Assembly: GCF_000024505.1 (NCBI RefSeq) | Contig: NC_013532.1 | Coordinates: 1,054,001 to 1,118,000 of the forward strand | Length of the DNA: 64,000 nt | DNA from: Anaplasma centrale str. Israel | GTDB lineage: Bacteria > Pseudomonadota > Alphaproteobacteria > Rickettsiales > Anaplasmataceae | Direction of reading: 5' to 3' | The notes under the pieces: model-generated | Database searches by the model: none | The model's input: only the letters and a program-made list of their open reading frames with translations | What the model was told of the DNA's origin: nothing | Position numbers and translations under genes: made by a program | Shown: positions 9,721 to 18,835 of the stretch, piece by piece | Layout of the letters: each line of letters starts with the position of its first letter | Position numbering within the stretch: position 1 is the stretch's first letter

Positions 9721-10525
9721 TCGCACACTATCGCACTTACGTAATAAACTTGGTGCGCACCCGCTGATTGGAGTTGAGCTAGAGTTTTATGTCATAGGCG
9801 TGGAAGACAAGGCGCTTGAGGAACTTTTTGCTGCATTTGCGGAAGATGTTAGACCACTAAATTGGAGCATCGCCAAAGAAACTCATGAATCCCAGTATGA
9901 ATTACAAACAAGCTATGGTCCAGACGTTCAAGATCTGCTAGCTAACTTGTTTTCCGTGAAAAAAACCCTGCAGCGCACTGCCGAATTTTTTGGCGGCAAT
10001 TTAGACTTTGCAGCAAAGCCATACATTGAAAGGCCCGGCAGCGCATTTCATGTGCATGTCAACCTGGTAGACCAGAGCTCCAATAATTTGTTTTTCAGGC
10101 GCAATTCAAGAATGAGTAATGCATTGCTTTACTCCATAGGCGGACTGTGTGCACACATGAGGCAGCATATGATCTTTTTTGCGCCACATCATCAGTCTTA
10201 TTTGCGATACACCCATGCCGACAACAATACCCCGACCACGGTTAGTTGGGGCGGGAACAATAGGAGCACCGCAATCAGGCTACCTGACACATCCTTAGCC
10301 CCTGAAAACACGCGAATAGAGCATAGAGTATCAGGTGCAGATTGCGACTATGAACCGGCTATAAATGCGATACTGACAGGCTTGATATACGGCATTGAAG
10401 GCGAGATAGAGCCCCCACAGAGGATTTTCGGCATCGCATCGGACCCCCAGTACAACCTGGAAAAACTCCCGCACAGCTTGCAAGAAGCCACAAGGTTGTA
10501 TCATTCCCAAACCAGCGGCCTATAG
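9698..10525 (+). CDS. Short glutamine-synthetase-family protein (catalytic domain only)
   Basis: A 275-residue protein with the catalytic-barrel motifs of glutamine synthetase but none of the N-terminal beta-grasp domain. Seen: GVELEFYV (E-x-E metal ligands), GSAFHVHVNL (the GSGxHxH ammonia/glutamate region), SWGGNNRSTAIRLP (N-R-S loop) and RIEHRVSGADCDYEPAINAIL (R-x-E-x-R and following helix). Normal GS is about 450 residues, so this is either a GS-like ligase with another amine substrate or a reduced enzyme. It starts inside pstC (23-base overlap), suggesting coupled translation. Its end overlaps the convergent hydrolase gene by six bases. Family assignment good, reaction unproven. Confidence 0.75.
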   Translation: MHLPRALDRTLSHLRNKLGAHPLIGVELEFYVIGVEDKALEELFAAFAEDVRPLNWSIAKETHESQYELQTSYGPDVQDLLANLFSVKKTLQRTAEFFGGNLDFAAKPYIERPGSAFHVHVNLVDQSSNNLFFRRNSRMSNALLYSIGGLCAHMRQHMIFFAPHHQSYLRYTHADNNTPTTVSWGGNNRSTAIRLPDTSLAPENTRIEHRVSGADCDYEPAINAILTGLIYGIEGEIEPPQRIFGIASDPQYNLEKLPHSLQEATRLYHSQTSGL

Positions 10526-11314
10526 ATTGAGCTCCAGGCCATCATAGGCAACAAGGACGTTCCCGCCCGGGAGCTTTTCTTTTACGTAATCCGTCAGTTG
10601 GTGATAGTCAAGATCGTGGCTCATATGGGTAAGCACGGCAGTGTCAGGTTTGAGCTCTTTTATCCACTCTATGCAAAGGTCCACATGTGCGTGGGCCGCG
10701 ACCTCTTCATACCTGAGACACCCTAGAATTAGCAGTCGCCTATTGTGTAGCAGATCCCACGAATTTTGCGGAAAGGATTTTACATCGGTACAATAGGCAA
10801 TATCATCGTCAAATAGGAATCCGCTGCTATTGACTTCACCATGTATTTGCTTAAACGAGACTATTTTACATCCGCCCACAAAAAACTCGGTATGATAGCG
10901 GACTGGGTGTGCAACCAAATAGTGGCACTTCTTCCAAGGGGCGCCTGGCTTACCTGGAACGAAAAAGTACGCATTGCTGGCGAGCAACATTGATAGCGTG
11001 CCATAGTCAGCATATACCGGCATGCAGTTGGCACCTCCCCCCACGTTAAAAGCCTGAAGTTCGGCAATACCTGCACAATGGTCTGCATGGCAGTGTGTAA
11101 AGAGTACAGAGTCTAAAACGTGCAATTTATGACGCAAGGCCTGAGCGCGCAAATCTGGCGAAGCATCTACAAGTATGCGTACATCGCCGTTTTCAATCAA
11201 TGCGGAGGTCCTTGTCCTTTTATTGAATGCAGAATCCGAACTGCAGACACTGCAGTCACACCCCACAGTTGGCACGCCCATAGAATACCCGCACCCGAGA
11301 ATAGTAACTTTCAT
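10520..11314 (-). CDS. Metallo-beta-lactamase-fold hydrolase (PhnP-like)
   Basis: A 264-residue MBL-fold protein. The start at 11314 gives MKVTILGCGYSMGVP, the usual first strand; a longer frame from 11383 adds an unlikely leader. Zinc-binding motifs are visible: FTHCHADHCAG (HxHxDH), later histidines in FKQIHGEVNSSGF and LTHMSHDLDYHQL. An extra cysteine pair VGCDCSVC near residue 18 matches the PhnP-like group, which binds a structural metal and cleaves cyclic phosphodiesters. The substrate here is unknown. It is convergent with the GS-like gene. Confidence 0.85.
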   Translation of the reverse strand: MKVTILGCGYSMGVPTVGCDCSVCSSDSAFNKRTRTSALIENGDVRILVDASPDLRAQALRHKLHVLDSVLFTHCHADHCAGIAELQAFNVGGGANCMPVYADYGTLSMLLASNAYFFVPGKPGAPWKKCHYLVAHPVRYHTEFFVGGCKIVSFKQIHGEVNSSGFLFDDDIAYCTDVKSFPQNSWDLLHNRRLLILGCLRYEEVAAHAHVDLCIEWIKELKPDTAVLTHMSHDLDYHQLTDYVKEKLPGGNVLVAYDGLELNL

Positions 11315-11559
11315 ATCTAGCAAAAACCCCTCCACATCAGCGCCTACAGCGTAGCAGGCATGGTACATCTGCGCAACGGACATAAAAGCCCACGCCTCCA
11401 GCGCTACCTCGCATATAGCTGCTTAATGCAGCAGTTCTGCACATGACGGACCGCGGCACCACAAATCACGCCAACCTGGCCCGTGACGGCAGTATAACCT
11501 CAGCAAGGAGTAGTCAAATGTCCAATACTTGCGCACGAGAAGCCCATATTGGCACCACA

Positions 11560-12099
11560 TTACTTCGCAGATTTGCGCTTATCCAACTTGCTTAGGTCAG
11601 ACTCAGTAAAAAATATGCTGCGAATTTCCCCAATCGCATCGCTGCGCATTTTGCGTTCTATGGCGCGCTCAATATCTTTAACGTCGGCGTCACTTAATTC
11701 CTTGCCCCTCTTTATAAAGCTATTTCCTTTGGTTCTGTAGAAGTCACACGTTGCAGCCCTTAGACGGGAAACAGCCAAAATGTCCACGTTGTTACTTTTG
11801 GTAAAAAGTTGCACCAAGTAGTTGGAAACCGCTGGGAAGTTATCCTTAGAAACCTCGCATAGCGTAAACCCGGAGCTATCCCTTTCCACATACCTGCAAT
11901 CGCCATCACTCATTCCAAGTACTTCATAGACTATTGACCCGCTATGGAATCGTGCGACGCACCTGTATGTATTGCACCCCATCATAGCGTACACCAAGCC
12001 AACACACTCTTCCGCAATCAAGACAGTAGGAACCGCCCATAGGCACAGCGTAACCAGAATTGCTATTGTCCACCGGATACGCTTAGTTGTACAAGTCAT
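11560..12099 (-). CDS. Hypothetical exported protein, last gene of an envelope trio
   Basis: A 179-residue protein I do not recognise. It has a typical signal peptide (basic start, hydrophobic TIAILVTLCLWAVPTVLIA, about residues 10-29), five cysteines in the exported first half that could form disulfides, and a lysine-rich end. Its ATG overlaps the stop of the upstream gene (ATGA), so it is translationally coupled to the single-span protein at 12096. Together with that gene and the 12714 gene it forms an operon whose order (large cytoplasmic plus one span, small one-span, exported) recalls GspL-GspM or PilMN-PilO-PilP. That link is inference only. Confidence 0.7.
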   Translation of the reverse strand: MTCTTKRIRWTIAILVTLCLWAVPTVLIAEECVGLVYAMMGCNTYRCVARFHSGSIVYEVLGMSDGDCRYVERDSSGFTLCEVSKDNFPAVSNYLVQLFTKSNNVDILAVSRLRAATCDFYRTKGNSFIKRGKELSDADVKDIERAIERKMRSDAIGEIRSIFFTESDLSKLDKRKSAK

Positions 12100-12704
12100 A
12101 GGTGTGTACCGTATATGCCGTATATGTCGAGAACAATTTCGCCCTTGACTGTCGGCAAGATTACTCCTCTGTCACTCGAGGCTATAACTTCCTGAGTAAT
12201 TTCTTTCTCTTTGGTCATCTCCAGCAGTCTAACAGCGATAAAACCGGGGATATCGTATTTTATTGCGTGTACAAGCATAACAGCATGCTGGTCAGTTAAT
12301 GCTTCAAATTGCATTCTTACCACATGCCTGACAACCTTCGTGTAGCGTTTTTTATAGTCGCCGCTAAGATCTCTAGGATCAGATATTACCAGCTCTTTGA
12401 CAATTACCTTATGCTTCTCGCACAGGTTTTGGATAATGGATTGCAAGTTGCCGCTGCTTTTGTCATCTCTTGAATACACATGTGTGTCTGACATCTCCCG
12501 CCAAACAGAAAAGTTGTTGTTTAGCTTGGTCTCATGATCGTGAGCATCCTGAATTTCGGCACTGATACTTGCGATACTACGCGCGAGAGCGCGCTCTACC
12601 ACTCTGTGCTTTACCCTGCTGTCGTATGTATTCCCCAAAACAATGCACAGGATAATCAAAATTGTGAGCAACACCACCTGCAGCACACAGTGTCTACGCA
12701 GCAT
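12096..12704 (-). CDS. Single-span membrane protein, GspM/PilO-like layout
   Basis: A 202-residue unknown protein. One N-terminal transmembrane helix (about residues 9-24, QVVLLTILIILCIVLG) is followed by a periplasmic part that begins as a likely coiled coil (RVVERALARSIASISAEIQD) and ends in an alternating alpha/beta segment. This is the bauplan of GspM and PilO. There is no conserved motif I can name. The start ATG 12704 lies nine bases after the stop of the 12714 gene and has AGGGAGA upstream. It overlaps the next gene by four bases. Confidence 0.7.
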   Translation of the reverse strand: MLRRHCVLQVVLLTILIILCIVLGNTYDSRVKHRVVERALARSIASISAEIQDAHDHETKLNNNFSVWREMSDTHVYSRDDKSSGNLQSIIQNLCEKHKVIVKELVISDPRDLSGDYKKRYTKVVRHVVRMQFEALTDQHAVMLVHAIKYDIPGFIAVRLLEMTKEKEITQEVIASSDRGVILPTVKGEIVLDIYGIYGTHL

Positions 12705-12713
12705 AAGATCTCC

Positions 12714-14162
12714 CTACATCTTTTCCAAATAAACAGTAAAATCCTGCTTTCCATTGGGTGATCGCACCATTCTGATGTTGTAGTCAGCAAACACTCCGGA
12801 AAGCCTGCTCTCCACCTCCTCGCTTTCCCCAGACTTGATCGTTATACCCAGCGTGATCGCAACTTTAAAATCTTCTCGAACTGACCACAAAAAGCTAGTG
12901 ATATCAAAGTTGCGCTCACCCAATTTACCTAGTGGTACAATCGCTTTACCGATGGGGCAAGGGCTGGCACCTGAGAGTGAGCGGTAGAGATCCACTGCTT
13001 CGTACATTTCGTTCACTTTGACAAACTCCCTGTCACTACGCAACTTCAGCAGCTCATCAGTTAGAGACTTGACCGTCGCCCGAAGTTCCGACCTCTTTTT
13101 CACGTAACTTGTGACTTCTGCAGACCACAGCACGTTGAGAATGGCAACTACAAAGATTGCCACGCAGGTAGGGATGATGCCAACTCTCTGCAGGAGCCGC
13201 GCCCTACTGTAAGAAATGGTGCCCTTTGTGTGCAACTGGGGCCTGTACCCAGCGGGGTGGTGGGAAGCAAAATAGAGCAGGATTGTATCGCAATATATGC
13301 TGCCTACGCCCACGCAATTTTTTATATCAAGTAATTTACCGAGTTCATAGGGCGTTAGTATGCTGACATCCACACCCTTAAAATCGAGTGCCAGTAGGCT
13401 GGATTTCACGCTACCCGAGACTACCAGGCACATCTCCACATCAGAGTTGTCACAGGTTCCCCCTGCAGCAGCAATACCCTGCAGGGCATTCTGCGCCTCT
13501 TGGTGCACCTTTCCTGACATAACGTCCGGAAGCTCGCGCTCATCCCGCAGCACTTCTACCGTGATGGACGAAAACAACTTCCCGTTACAGAGCACAACCT
13601 GGCGCAAATCCCCTGCTTTGGTGTACACAAGAAATATAATCCATTTCTTCTGCAACAGACTGCTCTTCGTTCTTATTGTCGTCGCAATATTCGCCAATTC
13701 TGTTGAGAGAAGCATTATCCCCCTAATGTTGCTCAGGGCGTGTTCAGACAAGAGCTCAAGTAGGCTGCTAAACAGCTCGCTTTGGATAGCGCTTTCAACA
13801 AACATGCACTCCCAACTCCCATCGTCGTTGGGAAATTCAGAATTTAAAAATGCCGCGCTCAGCCCGTCTTTGCTAACGATGTTATTGGATTTTTTCCCCG
13901 CAATAGATTTGGCAACAAGTGCACTGGTAGCTGGAATAGGGTGCCTCGTGTATGCTTGGTTTGAATGATCTAGAATGAAATAGACTTGAGACTTCTTATT
14001 GGAGACAATGCATGACTTGACATCGTTCCATTCTTTACTTTCCACATTTTCGACAAAGAGCTTATCACGTACCTCCCCATCAGCTATGTGTACCACAATT
14101 ACGCCGTTATCCCCAATCAAGATTGCAATCTTGCTTTCGTGGCGCAATCCAAGAAAACTCAT
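12714..14162 (-). CDS. Membrane protein with large cytoplasmic domain, GspL/PilM-PilN-like layout
   Basis: A protein of 482 residues from the ATG at 14162 (MSFLGLRHESKIAILIGDNG); a GTG at 14195 would add 11. The first 325 residues lack membrane segments. A single span follows (about residues 338-354, IPTCVAIFVVAILNVLW), then a coiled coil (KKRSELRATVKSLTDELLKL) and a C-terminal alpha/beta domain ending DFTVYLEKM. An actin-like cytoplasmic domain, one span and a ferredoxin-like periplasmic domain is the plan of GspL and of PilM plus PilN. I cannot confirm the actin fold by eye. First gene of a tight three-gene operon. Confidence 0.72.
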   Translation of the reverse strand: MSFLGLRHESKIAILIGDNGVIVVHIADGEVRDKLFVENVESKEWNDVKSCIVSNKKSQVYFILDHSNQAYTRHPIPATSALVAKSIAGKKSNNIVSKDGLSAAFLNSEFPNDDGSWECMFVESAIQSELFSSLLELLSEHALSNIRGIMLLSTELANIATTIRTKSSLLQKKWIIFLVYTKAGDLRQVVLCNGKLFSSITVEVLRDERELPDVMSGKVHQEAQNALQGIAAAGGTCDNSDVEMCLVVSGSVKSSLLALDFKGVDVSILTPYELGKLLDIKNCVGVGSIYCDTILLYFASHHPAGYRPQLHTKGTISYSRARLLQRVGIIPTCVAIFVVAILNVLWSAEVTSYVKKRSELRATVKSLTDELLKLRSDREFVKVNEMYEAVDLYRSLSGASPCPIGKAIVPLGKLGERNFDITSFLWSVREDFKVAITLGITIKSGESEEVESRLSGVFADYNIRMVRSPNGKQDFTVYLEKM

Positions 14163-14254
14163 CCTACCGAACCGGACACAAAAACCCCCAAGCACATCAC
14201 GGCAGGATTAGACCTGCCCGGCCGGTAGTGTAAGCTAAAAAACGTTAAAGTAGG

Positions 14255-16760
14255 CTAAAGCTCACTTGCATTGGTGTAGCCGCGTTCCATTGGCGTTGAA
14301 CAGACCGGTTCTGACGTTCCTCCGACAACGTAATAGGACCTTGATCCAGACTCGTGAAAAAGGTCTAGGCCTTCTTCACAATCTAGACGATAAATCCTGT
14401 TGCGAAAGTTGACCACCTTTCTGTATCTTGCCACAAATACCTTAACTGCAGCTACTAGTGCCACAAGCAGAGCAATTCCCACAGCCACAGAACTCCATTT
14501 GATAGCGTCACTAATTGCACTAGTGCCAGTGCTTACTGTACCGCTGTCGGCGGATCTAGCAAACCGCGCGTGGTCACCACCAACAGGGGTAACAATCGAG
14601 CCGGAAGCGCCACCACCAATGGGTACACTGCCCACCTGAGCGTGGCCACGGTTCTGCCCTAAAGTAGTCCGGTGCCTCAAGGTAGTGCTAATCGCAGACG
14701 ATTGATCATGGCCACGTCTGTGGGAATGTGAACTTTCAGAATTTGCACCGCTAACATCTCCGACAGCATCGTGAGCAGCGCTCATATGGGGAGTCACCAC
14801 AGAAAGAGATTCGGTGCTCGAGCCTGTCCATGTCTTTTTGGTAACTCCGGAGGGCACTACGTGCTCACCACCGACATGGTGCACAGGGTGTGCGCGGGGT
14901 GTGAAGCCTTGTGTAGCGTGCTCTGCCGCATCGGTCGTGACTTTCGGCTGTGTGCCTGCATCATGATGTTCTGCAGATGCTGACATCGCACCGGGATCAG
15001 ACTCAGTAACCTCCCCAGACACGGCACCCAAAGCGTCCTCCGCGTGTGTGGTAAACTCATATGCTCCCTCGGAAGGAGTTTCTTCTGGTTGCTGACTTGG
15101 TGCCTGAAGGTACCTCACTGGGTATGCAAATTCGGTTACATCCAGATAGAGCTCCTCATGCTCGTTATGGCCCTCTACAACAACTGAAACTGTGCTGGTA
15201 CTTGTACCAACCTCATTAATGCGAGGTACAAGTTGAAGCCCTTGGCTCGCAATATCAATAAATTCACGGATGCTCAGAGCGCTAGCACGTACTGTGGTGG
15301 CGTATACGTTACATCCGCAGTTGCCGAGCATAAGTTGGTCTAAGCGAAGCTCGTACATGTGTACCATACTGAATTCATCAACAACAGTTATACCGACACC
15401 ACCATCTTCTAGGAGTTTTACGTTCATGGAGGTAGGCTGCATACCAAAGTTCAATACCCGGTGAAAAACTTTGCGCGTCTTACCATCATATGCCGCAATG
15501 CTAAGGCTTCGCTTGTCTACATACATGGTGTAACGTACACCCTGAATCTCTATGTGGTTCACAAAACCAATCGCATCTGACTCAGACAAAATAACTGCCC
15601 GTCCTCCTATGTAACAACCTGTTGAGCACTCAGCATCCTGACTTCTCGCGCTGTATGGAATATCCGCGTAATATGCCTTGTACGGCATCGCGTACTGCTG
15701 GCCTTCCCTTTGTATGTACCTACCCACATATGTCAGGCCAAGCTTGCCTGCCCTCGAGCCCCATACAACAAGTTGTTCGGGAGTGCCCGTCTTAGGGTTA
15801 GCCCCAGCACGGCTGAATAAATGCCTACTAGAAGCGCCAGTTCTACTGCGTGGCTTTATCAGGCTGAAGTCCTTGCCAGAAAGTCTCCACATAACGTATG
15901 CTTGGTCCGAGGGATTTGCCCTCTTGTCCTTCGCCCTACTAACAATAACAACATCACCTCTGTCATCTCTGGCAACGCCCAGAGGCTGGGAATACAAACC
16001 GGTGCGCTTTCCATCAGTGTTTAGCGTGATGCTCTTCTCTTCCGCAATACTCACTGTACCAGAATTATTCACTGAGTACACTTTGGCTATCACCGCCCTT
16101 GCGTGTGTGGCCACGCGCCCATTGGAGACCCCACGCTCAAGTGTCGCAAATACTACCTTGTGCGTTCCGCCCTCATCAAATGCCACAAATGCTGGTGGAT
16201 AGTCAGAGGCATCTTGCAAGGCGATGGGGTGGCTATTGACTTTGACAGTCCCAACACCTTCACTGGAAAGAGCTTTAAAATGCAGATCGTACCCTTCACC
16301 GGCTGCCTCCACATAATACGCCGCAAAGGCGCGCGCCATTGCCCCAGAATCGCACATTTTTGCTACCCAAGAAATGCAGGCTGTCTGCCCCCTCACCCGG
16401 CATATGTTCGGGCTCTGCATCAATATCGCGTGCTGACACCACTGGTCGTTCCTGCTCATAGCTGCGTCCTATATGGCCGTACAAGCCCGGGTGCTCCTGC
16501 CTATCTTGTTGTAGCTTGTCACTGGCTCTACGCAGATTGCCGCCAACAACTTGCCACTCTTCTGGCAATTTCAAAGGCGTTTTTACCCCATGTTTAGCAT
16601 CTATTGCAGGCGTCCCACCCGCTTCTGGGCCACTTTGATTATCAGTGGGCACGGCATCGTCACTCTGGTGTGGCGCTCCCTCTGCAACATTGGTCCCGTG
16701 TGTTACACCACTACTGCCCATGAGGAGTCCAGCTAACTTATTAAATTTCGGTTTCCACAT
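14255..16760 (-). pseudogene. Large membrane-anchored envelope protein, split by a frameshift at a run of five A
   Basis: Two frames make one protein of about 834 residues. The N-terminal part (ATG 16760, MWKPKFNKLAGLLMG, with AAGGA upstream) reads to HFLGSKNV near 16360; the long remainder continues in another frame as KMCDSGAMARAFAAYY. Removing one base from the T5/A5 run at 16357-16361 joins them. The body is beta-rich (about 400 residues), then a His/Ser/Gly/Thr low-complexity stretch, one transmembrane helix (WSSVAVGIALLVALVAAVKV) and a 50-residue tail. If not a frameshift, the second part could start at ATG 16357 or 16339. Unknown family; likely surface-exposed, inferred from layout. 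Confidence 0.6.
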
Positions 16761-16772
16761 CTTAAACAATCC

Positions 16773-16804
16773 TTAATATTTTAACAGGAGCATTAAAATA
16801 TTAA
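16773..16804 (-). promoter_or_regulatory. Perfect inverted repeat overlapping a ribosome-binding site
   Basis: TTAATATTTTAA (16773-16784) and TTAAAATATTAA (16793-16804) are perfect reverse complements with an eight-base spacer. The left arm overlaps the AAGGA Shine-Dalgarno (16770-16774 on the plus coordinates) of the minus-strand gene starting at 16760. It could be an operator for a dimeric regulator or a weak hairpin limiting ribosome access. The stem is all A/T, so an RNA hairpin would be weak. Confidence 0.5.
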
Positions 16805-16958
16805 TTTTTCTACCAGAAATCAATCTATTTCGATGTGATCCTCACCTTATGGTCTCCACTCACCGGGACAACAGCACTCCTCACATACATAAAATTCCGT
16901 TGCGAGTACCGGTCGTTTTGCATATCATTCCGCCATCTCATGTGTGTTCGCGGACTCT

Positions 16959-18371
16959 ATGGAAAGCTGTGACGTGGTAGTTGTGGGTAGCGGACCTGGT
17001 GGGTACATTGCCGCCATACGCGCTGCCCAACTTGGTTATAGCGTTACCGTGATTGAGAAGGAGGAAAGTCTGGGGGGGGTGTGCTTGAACTGGGGGTGCA
17101 TTCCTACAAAATCACTACTAAAATCTGCGGAGATATACAGCACACTGCTTAAGGCAGACTCTTTCGGTGTGACAGTCAGCGGAAATGTAAGCGTAGACAT
17201 TTCCAAGGTTGTGGCACGTTCCAGGGAGGCCGTAAGTAAGCTTGGGCACGGTGTTGCTGGGCTAATGAAGAAGCACGGCATCAGAGTGCTCATGGGCTTC
17301 GCTCAGGTGTTGGGCGGAGGAAAAGTGGCAATTGCGCAGGAAGGTGAGCCTTTGACGCTCACAGCAAAGCACATAATACTAGCTACAGGGGCAAGTGCTA
17401 GGCCAGTTCCCGGATTGGATGAGAAAATGTTGTGGATGGCTAGGGATGCTATGCTCCCTAAATGCCTACCGAAGTCTCTGCTGATTATCGGCAGCGGGGC
17501 TATAGGAATTGAGTTCGCAAGCTTCTACAGCCACATGGGTAGTAAAGTTACCATAGTGGAAATGCAAGATCGCATCCTGCCTTTGGAAGACAAGACAGTT
17601 TCAGAATCTATGCAGAAAATCCTGCAGGCACAGGGCATTGAAATCTTGACCGGGGGCTCCGTATGCTCACTCAAGAAGGCGGGAGCGGCAATGCAGGCAC
17701 AAGTCAAACTCGGTACGCAAAAGGTTGTCACCTTAGAGTGCGAAAAGGCAATTGCAGCCATAGGGGTTATCCCAAACACGCATGGGTTGGGCTTGGAGAA
17801 CACTAAGGCAACCCTGGACGAGCGCGGATTTATCGTGACCGACGACTGTTGTCGCACGGCCGAACCGGATTTGTATGCCATAGGGGACGTGGCCGGTCCG
17901 CCGTGCCTTGCACACAAAGCCAGCCATGAAGCGGTCATATGCGTTGAGGGAATGGCCGCGTCTGATGGTATCTTGAAAGACAAGCCTCATCCACTCGGGG
18001 TACATAACATACCCAGCTGTATATATTCAATTCCGCAGGTTGCCAGTATAGGGCTCACGGAAGAGCAAGCCAGGGCCCAAGGGCTTGACATCAGAGTGGG
18101 AATCTCACGCGCAAATTGCAGCGGGAAGGCTATAGTCTCTGGGGCAGTCGATGGTTTTGTGAAGGTCATTATAGACTCTACGTCGGGGGAGTTGCTTGGC
18201 GCACATATGGTGGGAGAAGAAGTCACTGAGATGATCAACGGGTACGTGGTGGGCAAAAACCTAGAGGCTACCGACCTAGACCTACTGTCAACAGTGTTCC
18301 CACATCCTACGTTGTCGGAGATGATGCACGAAGCCGTGCTGGCCGCGCTTGGTAAACCACTCAACGGCTGA
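16959..18371 (+). CDS. lpdA: Dihydrolipoamide dehydrogenase
   Basis: A flavoprotein of about 470 residues that reoxidises dihydrolipoamide in 2-oxoacid dehydrogenase complexes. It shows the FAD site VVVGSGPGGYIAAIRAAQLG, the redox disulfide GGVCLNWGCIPTKSLL, the NAD site LLIIGSGAIGIEFASFY, the second FAD contact DLYAIGDVAG, and the C-terminal catalytic HPHPTLSE-type text FPHPTLSEMMHEAV. I take ATG 16959 (MESCDVVVVG) as start; GTG 16944 would add five residues. Rickettsiales commonly carry two copies, and which complex this one serves cannot be told. A run of eight G at 17072-17079 is in the GGVC codons. Confidence 0.96.
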   Translation: MESCDVVVVGSGPGGYIAAIRAAQLGYSVTVIEKEESLGGVCLNWGCIPTKSLLKSAEIYSTLLKADSFGVTVSGNVSVDISKVVARSREAVSKLGHGVAGLMKKHGIRVLMGFAQVLGGGKVAIAQEGEPLTLTAKHIILATGASARPVPGLDEKMLWMARDAMLPKCLPKSLLIIGSGAIGIEFASFYSHMGSKVTIVEMQDRILPLEDKTVSESMQKILQAQGIEILTGGSVCSLKKAGAAMQAQVKLGTQKVVTLECEKAIAAIGVIPNTHGLGLENTKATLDERGFIVTDDCCRTAEPDLYAIGDVAGPPCLAHKASHEAVICVEGMAASDGILKDKPHPLGVHNIPSCIYSIPQVASIGLTEEQARAQGLDIRVGISRANCSGKAIVSGAVDGFVKVIIDSTSGELLGAHMVGEEVTEMINGYVVGKNLEATDLDLLSTVFPHPTLSEMMHEAVLAALGKPLNG

Positions 18372-18481
18372 CCTCCGTAGACACGTTGCCCCCGCCGATT
18401 GGGGCACTAAACACATTGATCTAGTTCCCGTTCGTCGCTTGATCCCCGCATAACCCGCGGTTTAGCTCTCCTATGGGTTGA

Positions 18482-18637
18482 TTATGCAGGCCCATTAGGA
18501 AACAGAAGAGGGGGGACGGCTGTATCATCAGCTGCATCACCAGTACCAGTAGCAGCACTAGCCCCAGCAGGTACACCATGGAGGATACTCCATGTGAAGA
18601 CTCCAGCAATCAGTAAGAATCTAAGTTTAAGCAACAT
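18482..18637 (-). CDS. Short predicted secreted peptide, 51 residues
   Basis: A small frame with a strong Shine-Dalgarno (AAGGGAG, eight bases before ATG 18637). It encodes a clear signal peptide (MLLKLRFLLIAGVF, then WSILHGVPAGASA) and a mature part of only about 23 residues, ATGTGDAADDTAVPPLLFPN, before a TAA at 18482-18484. It may be a genuine small secreted peptide or the surviving 5' end of a longer surface-protein gene. It lies downstream of the coiled-coil gene on the same strand. I do not recognise a family. Confidence 0.5.
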   Translation of the reverse strand: MLLKLRFLLIAGVFTWSILHGVPAGASAATGTGDAADDTAVPPLLFPNGPA

Positions 18638-18664
18638 CACCACCACTCCCTTAAAACTTCTAAA

Positions 18665-18835
18665 TCAGCTCTGACTACTCTCACATTCAAACTCATTCAC
18701 ACCCATATCACTGACTCTAGCCTCAGCAGAACCTGCAGTGATGAATAACCATATAAATGTAATCATGGCTGTTACTATGTATCTTGGTCTAATACTCAAT
18801 CTTCCCCACAACTTGGTACACCCATCAACTTCTAC
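18665..18835 (-). pseudogene. In-frame continuation of the coiled-coil gene with a membrane segment
   Basis: Directly after the stop of the coiled-coil frame, the same frame runs 56 codons to a TGA at 18665-18667. It reads VEVDGCTKLWGRLSIRPRY, then a hydrophobic stretch IVTAMITFIWLFITAGSAEA and a polar end. It either is the former C-terminus cut off by a nonsense change, or a separate small exported peptide from ATG 18766 (33 residues); that ATG lacks a visible ribosome-binding site. Confidence 0.4.

Noticed and set aside
18377-18420. TGCCCC/GGGGCA stem after lpdA as a Rho-independent terminator
   Set aside because: Short stem, loosely paired, and no T-run downstream.
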